Origin: Lachnospiraceae bacterium KGMB03038
GTDB taxonomy: Bacteria > Bacillota > Clostridia > Lachnospirales > Lachnospiraceae
Assembly: GCA_007361935.1 (NCBI GenBank)
Contig: CP041667.1
Coordinates: forward strand, 2,570,501 to 2,634,500
Direction: 5' to 3'
Length of the DNA stretch: 64,000 bases
Shown here: positions 1 to 8,137 of the stretch, piece by piece
How the letters are laid out: each line of letters opens with the position of its first letter
How positions within the stretch are numbered: the first letter of the stretch is position 1
The notes under the pieces: model-generated
What the model saw: only the letters and a program-made list of their open reading frames with translations
Told to the model about the DNA's origin: nothing
Database searches by the model: none
Made by a program: the position numbers and the translations under genes

Positions 1-524
1 TAAAAATCCTGGACGATTATAACAGTCGGATGGAGGAAGAAGGGAAGGATGAACAGGTGATCACCTATACAGACCTGGTAGGCTCCATGATGTCTTCAGT
101 AACAGATATCATTGATACGATCAGCTATGTATTGATCGCGTTTGTCGCCATCTCCCTGATCGTTTCCTCTATTATGATCGGTGTCATCACATATATCAGC
201 GTACTGGAGCGCAAGAAAGAAATCGGAATCCTGCGGGCTATCGGCGCCTCCAAACAGAATATCTCCCAGGTATTTAACGCGGAGACCTTTATCATCGGGC
301 TATGCGCCGGGCTCATAGGCATCGCCTCAACCTTGCTTCTTCTGATTCCCGCTAACGCCATCATCCATCATGTGGCCGGGACAAATGATGTAAACGCTTA
401 CCTTCCGCTTCTGCCGGCGGTCATACTGATCCTGCTCAGCGTAGTCCTTACCCTGATCGGCGGCCTGATCCCCTCTAAGAAAGCCGCCAAGAGCGATCCG
501 GTCACCGCTTTGCGGACAGAATAG
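1..524 (+). CDS. FtsX/MacB-like ABC transporter permease, C-terminal part
   Basis: This is the 3' end of a gene that starts before the window; the reading frame is open from base 3 with no stop. The visible part is the C-terminal FtsX-type permease domain. Three hydrophobic segments lie at about residues 33-55, 90-112 and 130-150 counted from the Met at base 30. The cytoplasmic loop between the first two carries the E-R-K-K-E-I-G-I-L-R-A-I-G-A motif typical of MacB/LolC-type permeases. The protein ends in the usual D-P-V-T-A-L-R tail. The family moves lipoproteins, peptides or antibiotics, or acts mechanically across the membrane. The substrate and the partner ATPase cannot be seen here. Confidence 0.85.
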   Translation, partial: KILDDYNSRMEEEGKDEQVITYTDLVGSMMSSVTDIIDTISYVLIAFVAISLIVSSIMIGVITYISVLERKKEIGILRAIGASKQNISQVFNAETFIIGLCAGLIGIASTLLLLIPANAIIHHVAGTNDVNAYLPLLPAVILILLSVVLTLIGGLIPSKKAAKSDPVTALRTE

Positions 525-560
525 GTATCCGCGGCGCTTGTCCTTATAGAACTAAATTCG

Positions 561-600
561 GAAAATGCATCCATACCAGTTTTCGTATGGATGCATTTTC
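561..600. terminator. Bidirectional terminator hairpin
   Basis: A perfect 16-bp inverted repeat (561-576 with 585-600, 8-nt loop) has A-rich and T-rich ends. It sits between the convergent permease and histidine kinase genes and can terminate both. Confidence 0.8.
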
Positions 601-622
601 TTCAGACCAAATACTGAAGCCG

Positions 623-1945
623 CTATGTGTGGGGGAAAAATAGCGCTACATAAAACTGTTCTCCTTTCTGCCCATACTGACAGCTTCCTCCCATCCGTTC
701 CATCATTTTCCGCACATTCTGGAGGCCTACTTTCGTACTCTCCGTATTTTCTCCAGTCCCCTTGACTGTATTTTCAAAAAACAGACACATCTCCTCTTCT
801 CCGCAGGAACACAGGATCTGCACAGGACGGTCTTTGCGCGCGTACTTAAGGATATTCGAAGTAATATTATCCATGATGCGGGAAAGATACATTTCATCCA
901 CCTGGATTTTCTTTGGTTCCCATTTCATATCCGGTTCTGTGTGAAATCCTTTTTGTTCCAAATAACTGCAAGTTTCTGAGAGCAGGTCGTAGAAAAATGT
1001 CTTATAAACTTCCGGCTCTTCCATCTGGATCCTGCTGTCTTCTGATACCAGAGCATACTCAAAAAGATGGTCCGACAACTGTTTAAGACGCCGGGCTTTC
1101 TGGGCGATCTTCTCAAGATACTCCTCTACCTTCCTTTTTTCCACTCCTTTCTGGCCGACCTCTTTTTGCAGGATTTCCGTATACAGCAGGATTGAGGTAA
1201 GGGGGGTCCTCAGGTCATGGGACATCTCTGTTACGATCTCCTTATTCTCCTTCACAAGCTGTGCTTCCTGCCGGATCTGATCTCTAAGGGAACGGCGCAT
1301 TCCATCCAGTCCCTGGGCAAGCGCCGCCAGTTCATCCCTTCCCCGCACGGTGATCTCATAATCTAAATTCCCGCCTTCCAGAATTTCAATCTCCTTGCCA
1401 AGTCTCCGAATATCCTCCGTTTTTCGCCGGATTCCCAGGAAGAGCAGAATGAGAAAAAGTGTGAACGAAGACAGCAGTTCTAAAACCGTAGCGAAATTAT
1501 AGAGCTGGGACTGATAAGCCCCATAAAGCACTACTTCACCATTTCCGTCCGGGAACTGTATCTGATAATAATTCTCCCACTCGCTGTATTTCTGTTCCCG
1601 TTCCTCTTCTGTCAGGTTTTCCAGATTCCTTTTATAATAAGAGTCATAGATCAGCCATTGATTCTGATAGATCTTCATCGAGAGAATCTTTTGCTCTTTG
1701 ACCCATTCTGTGATCGCCTTGCTGTCCTGGATGCTGATCGCATTTCTTTCCACATATTCCTGCAGGGATGTAATATATTCTTTTTCCTTACGCTCTACAT
1801 AATGACTCTCATGATACCAGCGTACTACCACATATTCTCCCACATAGGTAAGACAAAAGAATGTCAGGATCGCCGCCGCCAGCGCTCCTGTTACCAGCCG
1901 GAGGAGAGAAACATAAAGAGAGTCTCTTTTATTTACCTGCCGCAT
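623..1945 (-). CDS. Sensor histidine kinase of the dlt-like operon
   Basis: A 440-aa membrane histidine kinase. A first membrane segment lies near residues 14-36 and is followed by an extracytoplasmic sensor of about 120 residues. A second membrane segment lies near 155-172, then a HAMP linker (E-I-L-E-G-G-N-L-D-Y) and a HisKA box with the phospho-acceptor in M-S-H-D-L-R-T-P. The HATPase domain has N-box N-I-T-S-N-I-L-K-Y and G-box V-G-L-Q-N-V. Its start overlaps the end of the response-regulator reading frame by 17 bases, so the two are translationally coupled. Position at the end of the dlt-like operon suggests it senses envelope stress or cationic peptides; that role is inferred. The kinase is intact although its presumed partner is broken. 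Confidence 0.88.
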   Translation of the reverse strand: MRQVNKRDSLYVSLLRLVTGALAAAILTFFCLTYVGEYVVVRWYHESHYVERKEKEYITSLQEYVERNAISIQDSKAITEWVKEQKILSMKIYQNQWLIYDSYYKRNLENLTEEEREQKYSEWENYYQIQFPDGNGEVVLYGAYQSQLYNFATVLELLSSFTLFLILLFLGIRRKTEDIRRLGKEIEILEGGNLDYEITVRGRDELAALAQGLDGMRRSLRDQIRQEAQLVKENKEIVTEMSHDLRTPLTSILLYTEILQKEVGQKGVEKRKVEEYLEKIAQKARRLKQLSDHLFEYALVSEDSRIQMEEPEVYKTFFYDLLSETCSYLEQKGFHTEPDMKWEPKKIQVDEMYLSRIMDNITSNILKYARKDRPVQILCSCGEEEMCLFFENTVKGTGENTESTKVGLQNVRKMMERMGGSCQYGQKGEQFYVALFFPHT

Positions 1946-2634
1946 CGAATCGATACCCCTTTCCCCACACCGTATGGATTCGTTTTGGATTCTGGGGATC
2001 CTTCTCGATCTTTACCCTGAGTTTGCGTATATGTACCGTAACTGTAGCGTTACAATTATAGAAGTACGGTTCCTCCCACACGCTTTCATACAGATTCTGC
2101 GCGGAAAAGATCTTCGTCGGATGCTCCATCAAAAGCCGAAGGATCCGGTATTCGATTTCCGATAGTTCCTGCCGCTCTCCGTCCGCAAAAACTTCGTTAT
2201 ACAACTTGTGGAGCCGGATGCCTCCTGCTTCCAGATATTCCTCTTCCTTTTTGGTCTCTTCCTGTTCTCTTCCGCCGCTGTATACTTTATAACGGCGCAG
2301 CAGCGCTTTGATTCTTCCCAAAAGTTCCGCGTATGAAAAAGGCTTTCCCAGATAATCGTCGCCGCCAGCCATCAGGCCGATCAGTTTGTCAGACTCCTGC
2401 GCCTTGGCTGTCAGAAACAAAACCGGTACGTAAGAGCGCTTACGGATCTCCCGGCATCATCACATCCAGGATCACCAAGTCCGTCTGTTCATCCAACGCC
2501 TCCAGCCCTTCCCTTCCATTTGACGCCTCCCGGACCTGGTAATCTTCGCTTTCCAGCAGAATGCGGACACCTTCCCGGATATCTGAGTCATCTTCTATGA
2601 TCAAAATCTGTTCCTGTCTCATCCTTTGCTTCAT
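1929..2634 (-). pseudogene. OmpR-family response regulator disrupted by a frameshifting internal deletion
   Basis: The receiver domain starts normally (acidic pair E-D-D, phospho-acceptor Asp in V-I-L-D-V-M-M-P) but hits a stop at 2440 just after M-M-P-G. The frame resumes about base 2450 as E-I-R-K-R-S-Y-V-P-V-L-F-L-T-A-K-A and continues through the receiver Lys (G-K-P-F) and a winged-helix DNA-binding domain to the stop at 1929. Compared with intact OmpR-type receivers, about 26 bases (eight to nine codons after M-M-P-G) are missing at 2450/2451. The start overlaps the SGNH gene stop. A restart at 2420 could make a fragment with the DNA-binding half. An assembly error is possible but would need 26 missing bases. 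Confidence 0.8.
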
Positions 2635-3641
2635 CCTTTCTTCACATCACCGCGAATCTTCAGCAGTTGAGATCCCGCTTCTTTCGCAAAGCGTTCCGAC
2701 GCCCAATGCCAGTCCTCGAATCCGGCCTCTTGCCGCCTGTCCGGGAAGTCATAAGCATTGCTCAGATAGTCTCCCAGATACCTTGTCACTTTATCTGCTC
2801 CTGAAAGATTCAGATGGTCTCCCTTATCTGAAGTATCTGTCTCCCAGTTGATCCCCAGTTCTTCTAACTTCATATTAAGGTCCAGATACTTCAGCCCTTT
2901 CTCCTTTGCGAAATCCACCAGACCATTGTGCTTTCTTGTATTATAATTCACTGGTGAAGGCCCGCTGTACAATACCAGCTTGGCTCCATTTTCCTGACAT
3001 AACCGGATGATCTTATCCATATAGAAGAGATTCAGCTTTTCTATTTCTTTTTTCTCCTTTGTCTCCTCCATATAGGCACCTTCCCGGTATGCCTTCACTC
3101 CTGTCCGGATCTGGAATCCTTTATACATTTCCTGCGGATAACGCTCTCCGGTAAGAAGCGGTTTCCATACATCGTGGAACCGGAAAATGGGGAAATAGTA
3201 ACTCCGCATTTCGCTCAACAGGGTTTGAAATCCCCCCATCTTTCCTTCATATCTATACATCACATTCGTCTCCAGGAGCACTACCTTAGGAGATTGGTTC
3301 TTGAATGCTGTTTTCATCATATAGTAGCTTTCCTGGATCTTCTGTCCCGGTTCCCCGCAGACATAGGAGGTAATCCCATGATCCTTCCAGATCTGCATGG
3401 GAGACACCGTTGTATAGCTTTCGCTGTCCCCCACCACCAATACATCTATGGTATGCTTCGGTTCTCCCTGAATCCCCGCAATACTTTTATTTCCTTCCAG
3501 GAGCAGATCCGCGTCCTGCTTTACGATCCTTACCACACATTGCGAAAGCAGCAGCAGGATACACATCAGGATTCCCAGAAACGCCCCTGCTTTTTCCACT
3601 GTTTTTATTCTTGTTTTCCAATTTTTCTTAAAATCCCGCAT
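2631..3641 (-). CDS. SGNH-hydrolase-like secreted/membrane-anchored protein (DltD-like role)
   Basis: A 336-aa protein with a single N-terminal membrane anchor (about residues 19-40) and an extracytoplasmic SGNH/GDSL fold. The nucleophile block is G-D-S-E-S-Y with Ser73, and the Asp/His block near the C terminus reads G-D-H-L-N-L-S-G. In dlt, alg and similar operons the SGNH partner of an MBOAT protein completes acyl transfer onto the extracellular polymer. The same topology and its position directly after the MBOAT gene (14-base overlap) suggest that role. It is not a recognisable full DltD, so the acceptor (teichoic acid, lipoteichoic acid, exopolysaccharide) is unknown. Confidence 0.75.
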   Translation of the reverse strand: MRDFKKNWKTRIKTVEKAGAFLGILMCILLLLSQCVVRIVKQDADLLLEGNKSIAGIQGEPKHTIDVLVVGDSESYTTVSPMQIWKDHGITSYVCGEPGQKIQESYYMMKTAFKNQSPKVVLLETNVMYRYEGKMGGFQTLLSEMRSYYFPIFRFHDVWKPLLTGERYPQEMYKGFQIRTGVKAYREGAYMEETKEKKEIEKLNLFYMDKIIRLCQENGAKLVLYSGPSPVNYNTRKHNGLVDFAKEKGLKYLDLNMKLEELGINWETDTSDKGDHLNLSGADKVTRYLGDYLSNAYDFPDRRQEAGFEDWHWASERFAKEAGSQLLKIRGDVKKG

Positions 3642-5151
3642 AAATCAAATCCACCTGTTGATATCCTGTTCCATAAGCTCCAAAAATGACCAGCGTCAAT
3701 ATAAGGACATAACAAATGCCCCACCGGACCGGAAGTTTCATCTTATCAATCGAAATTCCTCTGGCCATTCCCCGTTCCTGCACCATTCCATAGATTCCCA
3801 CGATCAGACATCCCGCCGCGGCCGCGTAAAAATCCCCGGGCCTCAATCCCAGATTCAAAAATGTACCGTCCCTTAAGGGCTCAAGCGAGAAGTCCCGGAA
3901 GATACCCAAGAACATCTCCAAGCCAGCTCGGAATCCATTCGCGCGGAAGAAGAGTTCTCCTATGAAAATGATCCCCCAGGTCTTCAAAATCCTTATCCAC
4001 CTCCAGTACCAGGAATCTTCCCGTATATGAGAGATTCTAAGAAACCAGTCCCGGATTGGCTCCACCGCGATCCCCGCCATCAAAACGGCAAAATAATACA
4101 TTCCAAAGAAAATGTAACTCCATCTGGGGCCATGCCATAATCCATTGCACAGCCAGACTGGGAAAAGAGCCATTGCTGAAATTCCTAGTTTTGTTATATA
4201 TTTCCCACAGTGTTTTCTTCCAAACTGATTCCACCGTTTGACCGGGGATGACATAGACACGGGGTAAAACACATAGGTTTTCAGCCATGTTCCCAGTGTG
4301 ATATGCCATCTTCTCCAAAATTCCGCCGCGTTCACGGAGGCAAATGGCTGCCGGAAATTCTCTGGCAGCGTCACGCCAAACATTCTTCCGCTTCCGATCA
4401 CAATGTCCATGGATCCTGAGAATTCCATATAGAGCTGGATTGTATAAGCAACTGCCGCGGCAGCCGTTACCAGACCGCTGTAGTTTTGATGATGATCAAA
4501 GACTTGGCCCACAAGAATATAGAGCCGGTCCGCAATGACCATCTTCTTAAAAAGTCCCCACAGAATCCGCACGCCTCCATTCCAAAGTCCAGAAGCGCTT
4601 AACCCTTCTCCCTTCCAGAGCTGCTCTGCCGTCTGAGAATACATACTGATCGGCCCTTCCATGATCTGAGGGAAGAACCCCAGAAAAAGAGCTATCTTTC
4701 CCAGGTGATGCTCTGCCTTTATCTTCCCCCAGTACACATCCGCCATGTATCCAACCGCCTGAAGTGTATAAAATGAGATTCCCACCGGGAGCAGAAGCGT
4801 CCGGATAGGCATAAATGTTTCTCCCACCGCCCGTATGGTCAAAAAGTTCAGATTCTGAGCGAAAAAATGATAATACTTTAAGTATCCTAAGACCCCCAGA
4901 AGCGTCAGAACTCCAAAGGCCAGCACCGCCTTCCTTCTCTCCCGCGCCGCCGTCTCAAGCCAAAGGCCGATATAATGAGTAAAAATCGTGGTCCCCAGAA
5001 GGTATAGGAGCAGTTTCCCGCTGATCAGATAGAAAAACGCGTATCCAAAGAATAACAGCGCCTTCCACCTATGTTTCTGAGGAACCGCCTGATAAACGAT
5101 CAGCGCGATCGGAAGAAATATGAATAAATAGAGTCCTGTATGATACGCCAT
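3628..5151 (-). CDS. MBOAT-family membrane O-acyltransferase (DltB/AlgI-like)
   Basis: A 507-aa polytopic protein with about ten to twelve hydrophobic segments and the MBOAT signatures. These are Y-M-E-F-S-G-S-M-D-I-V-I-G near residue 241, F-W-R-R-W-H-I-T-L-G-T-W near 278, and the invariant His340 in L-W-H-G-P-R-W. It is longer than typical DltB (about 400 aa) and closer in size to AlgI/PatA. In this family the protein takes an acyl group from a carrier protein or CoA on the inside and passes it across the membrane. A carrier-protein gene lies only 7 bases upstream, so the donor is probably that carrier. Confidence 0.85.
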   Translation of the reverse strand: MAYHTGLYLFIFLPIALIVYQAVPQKHRWKALLFFGYAFFYLISGKLLLYLLGTTIFTHYIGLWLETAARERRKAVLAFGVLTLLGVLGYLKYYHFFAQNLNFLTIRAVGETFMPIRTLLLPVGISFYTLQAVGYMADVYWGKIKAEHHLGKIALFLGFFPQIMEGPISMYSQTAEQLWKGEGLSASGLWNGGVRILWGLFKKMVIADRLYILVGQVFDHHQNYSGLVTAAAAVAYTIQLYMEFSGSMDIVIGSGRMFGVTLPENFRQPFASVNAAEFWRRWHITLGTWLKTYVFYPVSMSSPVKRWNQFGRKHCGKYITKLGISAMALFPVWLCNGLWHGPRWSYIFFGMYYFAVLMAGIAVEPIRDWFLRISHIREDSWYWRWIRILKTWGIIFIGELFFRANGFRAGLEMFLGIFRDFSLEPLRDGTFLNLGLRPGDFYAAAAGCLIVGIYGMVQERGMARGISIDKMKLPVRWGICYVLILTLVIFGAYGTGYQQVDLIYAGF

Positions 5152-5158
5152 ATGACAC

Positions 5159-5383
5159 CTACCCTTTTAATCTTTGGATCATTGCCCAGAGCGCCTGCGC
5201 AGAGTCAAAGTTTTCCGGCGTCATCTCCGCCGCCTCAATCTGGATTCCGAATGCGGACTCCAGTTCTGACACCAGAGTGATCACTCCAAAAGAGTCCAGT
5301 ATCCTCCCGCTGACCAGCGCCGTCTCCTTCTCATAATCTATACTGTCATCAATATCCCTTAAAATATCCATCAATTTATCCAT
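5159..5383 (-). CDS. Acyl/aminoacyl carrier protein (DltC-like)
   Basis: A 74-aa acidic carrier protein. The phosphopantetheine attachment site is Ser31 in L-D-S-F-G-V-I-T-L, the same L-D-S position as in DltC and related carriers, followed by a short helical C-terminal half. Its start overlaps the decarboxylase stop by 8 bases, so the two proteins are co-translated. It is the expected acceptor for the adenylated amino acid made by the ligase at 6570-8078 and the donor for the MBOAT protein. Confidence 0.85.
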   Translation of the reverse strand: MDKLMDILRDIDDSIDYEKETALVSGRILDSFGVITLVSELESAFGIQIEAAEMTPENFDSAQALWAMIQRLKG

Positions 5384-6566
5384 TATTTTCCTCCTTCTTC
5401 ATATTCCATTGATACGTGGGCTGCCTGCGGCGGAGCTGTTTCCACCCCATGTTTTTACTATAAAGCGCCACTGCCGGAAGTTCCCGGCTCAGGAACAATG
5501 CCATCCCTTCCACCATTGAATAAGCTCCCGTCCTTTCAAAGACCAGCATACTTCCTACGGAAGGTTCTTTTAGGCGGACCTTCTGGAGCAGAACATCGTT
5601 GACGGTGCAGAGCGCGCCGAACACGGTGTATTCTCCTTCCTGGCCCTCTTCCTTTTCTGGGATCATCTCCACATGCGGAAGGTACATCCCTCTGACCTGT
5701 CCATCGTAATGAATCTGATGGATTCCTCCATCTGTCATACAATATTTTTTTCCTTCATTTTGTTTGATCTCGCAGATTCTGGTCAGATAGTATCCGCAGA
5801 CGGCTGTCAGCGCTCTTCCCATTTCCAGGACCACGTGTCCTTTCCATCGCATCCGCTTCACTGCTTCTGCCGTTTCTTTCAAATCTTCCAGAAGATGATC
5901 TTCTTCCCCTTTGAAATAAGAAACAGAAAGCCCCGGTCCATACTCCAGCGTTTCGATGAAAAATCCGTGTTTTTCTTCTATCTCTTTACAGCACTGGTCC
6001 AGATAAGCAATCTCCTCTTTGATCTTTCCAGTTCCTTTTTTCTGTGTCCCGGAAAAATAGTGAAGACCGACAATCTTTACAAACGGACAGTTCTTACGGA
6101 TTTCAATCATGCTCGTAAGCGTTTCCCAATCCACACCAAACTGATTGCCGCTGGAGAGCCGAAGATAAACAGGCACACTTGCGTGATGCTCCTCGCACCA
6201 GTCGATCAGATACTGAAACTGCTGCGGGGATTCCACGGTACATGCGCTTTTCCCTCCCGTGTACTCCAGGATTTCATAAAGTTCTTCCTTTTTCTTGAGC
6301 ACGCCGGAGATAAAAAGCTTTTCCGGCGGGATCTGAAGCTTGCGGCAGATTTGGAATTCCCCTATGGAACATACTTCCAGCCGGTCTGTCATCCCCGCCA
6401 TCTGTTCCGCCAAAAATGGATTTGTCTTGATCGCATAGCAGAGGCCGGCTGTATCTCTCAGAATCTCCCGGAATTTTCCGACATGTTCCGTCAAGATATC
6501 CATATCAAAGATATAGGACGGCGTTCCGAACCGGGCCGCTCCCTGTTCTAAAAATGTCTTGTCCAT
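5376..6566 (-). CDS. Fold-III PLP-dependent decarboxylase (LysA/BtrK-like)
   Basis: A 396-aa protein of the alanine-racemase-fold (type III) decarboxylases, a family that includes diaminopimelate, ornithine and carnosine-related decarboxylases and the carrier-protein-dependent BtrK. PLP Lys47 lies in C-Y-A-I-K-T-N-P. The glycine-rich phosphate-binding region is seen in E-Y-G-P-G-L-S-V-S-Y. The C-terminal active-site segment reads G-A-L-C-T-V-N-D-V-L, corresponding to the C-E-S-x-D motif of LysA, so Cys and Asp are kept. It sits between ligase (3 bases) and carrier (8-base overlap), so it acts with them. LysA itself is unlikely because of this context. The substrate, free amino acid or aminoacyl-carrier, is not known. 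Confidence 0.82.
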   Translation of the reverse strand: MDKTFLEQGAARFGTPSYIFDMDILTEHVGKFREILRDTAGLCYAIKTNPFLAEQMAGMTDRLEVCSIGEFQICRKLQIPPEKLFISGVLKKKEELYEILEYTGGKSACTVESPQQFQYLIDWCEEHHASVPVYLRLSSGNQFGVDWETLTSMIEIRKNCPFVKIVGLHYFSGTQKKGTGKIKEEIAYLDQCCKEIEEKHGFFIETLEYGPGLSVSYFKGEEDHLLEDLKETAEAVKRMRWKGHVVLEMGRALTAVCGYYLTRICEIKQNEGKKYCMTDGGIHQIHYDGQVRGMYLPHVEMIPEKEEGQEGEYTVFGALCTVNDVLLQKVRLKEPSVGSMLVFERTGAYSMVEGMALFLSRELPAVALYSKNMGWKQLRRRQPTYQWNMKKEENNG

Positions 6567-6569
6567 CCT

Positions 6570-8078
6570 TCACACCTCCAATTTCTTTTGAAAATAGCTT
6601 CTGTCCGTCTTTCCATTCTTATTGAGGGGCATAGCCGCCACCTGGACGATCTTGCCCGGCACCATATAAGATGGTACTTTTTGCTTTAGTCCTGTTCTTA
6701 CCTCACAGGGCTTGATCGTTCCTGTATAAAAGGCGGCCAGTCTTTTCCTCTCCTGATCCAGGACACAGCAGCTTCTTTCTACTCCCCGGACCTGTTCCAG
6801 CCACCGCTCGATTTCTTCCAATTCGATGCGATGTCCCATGTGTTTGATCTGGAAATCCTTTCTGCCCGCGAAGAACAGCTGGCCATCCTCTCCAAAATAC
6901 CCCAGATCCCCTGTATGGTAGCAGCGTCTTTCCTTTCCATCCGGATCCGGTTCCATGCAGAATCGTTTTCTTGTCTCTGCCTCATTGTTATAATATCCAT
7001 CGGACAAAGATTCCCCGGCCACACAGATCTCACCTGTATGCCCTGGCTCTGTGATCCTTTTCCCCGTTTCGTCCGAAAGGAATACTTCCCGGCCTGGAAA
7101 AGCTTGTCCAATAGGAAGCTTCTCCCGCATATCCCATTTCCCCTGGAGCTTGTAATAAGTACAATTACAAGTGATCTCCGTAGGGCCATAAAGATTGATG
7201 AATTCCGTATCTGGCAGCGCTTCCTGCCAAAGCCGCAGCTGTTTTCCCGGCATGACTTCTCCGCTGAACATGATCATGCGCACTCTTTCGGGGATCCGGT
7301 ATTCCAATCCTTTTAAAGACGAGATCAGGCAGAGGGCGGATACCGCCCAGACAAGGACCGTCACCTTTTGTTCGCAGAGAAGATCTACCAATTTGGCCGG
7401 AATAGAAAAATATGCTTTGGGAATCAGTACCAGCGTAGCTCCTGTCAGAATGCAAGAGTAAATATCTTTTACCGACACATCAAAGTCAAAAGGCGCTTGG
7501 TTGCCGAGCCTGTCTTCTGCATGAATCCCAAAAATATCAGTAAAATGTCCAATAAATCGGATTACTGCCTGATGGCTTACCACCACGCCCTTGGGATTTC
7601 CTGTAGAGCCTGATGTAAACAGGCCATAGAGAAGGTCTGTCTCTTTGCTTTCTGCGCGGATCTTGGATAGTTTCTCCTCATCTGCCGCTATTTTCAGCGC
7701 TTCTTCCAAAAGACAGACAGGGACTTTTTCGCCAATCTCTGCCATTCGTTCCTTCGTATTTTCATCCCCCACTACCAATCCCGGCTTTAAAGTCTCGAAG
7801 ATCTTCTTCGTCCGCTCCGATGGCTGTCCCGGATCTATCATCACATAGAAACATCCCGCATACACCGTTCCCAGCATAGCCGCCAGCACTACGGCGCTTT
7901 TCTCCATCAGAATGACCACAGGACTTCCCTTGGGCACCTGTCTTTCAAACGCAGTTCCCATACGCTTTGCCATATCTGTCAGTTCTTTCCATGATATCTG
8001 AAGGTTTCCATCATCCACCGCGATCTTGTCCGGATAAGTCCTCTGTGTATGTTCCAGATATTCCAATATATTTTTCAT
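6570..8078 (-). CDS. DltA-like AMP-forming amino acid:carrier protein ligase
   Basis: A 502-aa ANL-superfamily adenylating enzyme, the same size as D-alanine:carrier ligase DltA. P-loop T-S-G-S-T-G-N-P-K-G is at 155-164, substrate-pocket segment Q-A-P-F-D-F-D-V-S-V-K-D near 195-206, Y-G-P-T-E at about 297-301, and a late catalytic Lys lies in N-K-N-G-K-T-D-R. The pocket residue that is Cys in DltA (F-C-G-E) is Ser272 here (F-S-G-E). In DltA that Cys contributes to D-alanine selectivity, so a different amino acid is likely. The start follows GGAAGGAAAGG after the intergenic hairpin. First of four tightly packed genes. Confidence 0.85.
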   Translation of the reverse strand: MKNILEYLEHTQRTYPDKIAVDDGNLQISWKELTDMAKRMGTAFERQVPKGSPVVILMEKSAVVLAAMLGTVYAGCFYVMIDPGQPSERTKKIFETLKPGLVVGDENTKERMAEIGEKVPVCLLEEALKIAADEEKLSKIRAESKETDLLYGLFTSGSTGNPKGVVVSHQAVIRFIGHFTDIFGIHAEDRLGNQAPFDFDVSVKDIYSCILTGATLVLIPKAYFSIPAKLVDLLCEQKVTVLVWAVSALCLISSLKGLEYRIPERVRMIMFSGEVMPGKQLRLWQEALPDTEFINLYGPTEITCNCTYYKLQGKWDMREKLPIGQAFPGREVFLSDETGKRITEPGHTGEICVAGESLSDGYYNNEAETRKRFCMEPDPDGKERRCYHTGDLGYFGEDGQLFFAGRKDFQIKHMGHRIELEEIERWLEQVRGVERSCCVLDQERKRLAAFYTGTIKPCEVRTGLKQKVPSYMVPGKIVQVAAMPLNKNGKTDRSYFQKKLEV

Positions 8079-8097
8079 CTTTATATCCTTTCCTTCC

Positions 8098-8131
8098 GGC
8101 GCAGGCGGTATCCGCGATACCGTCCGCGCCT
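8098..8131. other. Hairpin between lipoprotein and ligase genes
   Basis: An imperfect GC-rich inverted repeat of about 15 bp (G-G-C-G-C arms around GATACC/GGTATC) lies in the 59-base gap. No T-run follows on the minus strand, so it may be an attenuating or RNA-processing structure that lowers expression after the lipoprotein gene. Confidence 0.5.
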
Positions 8132-8137
8132 GTCGGT

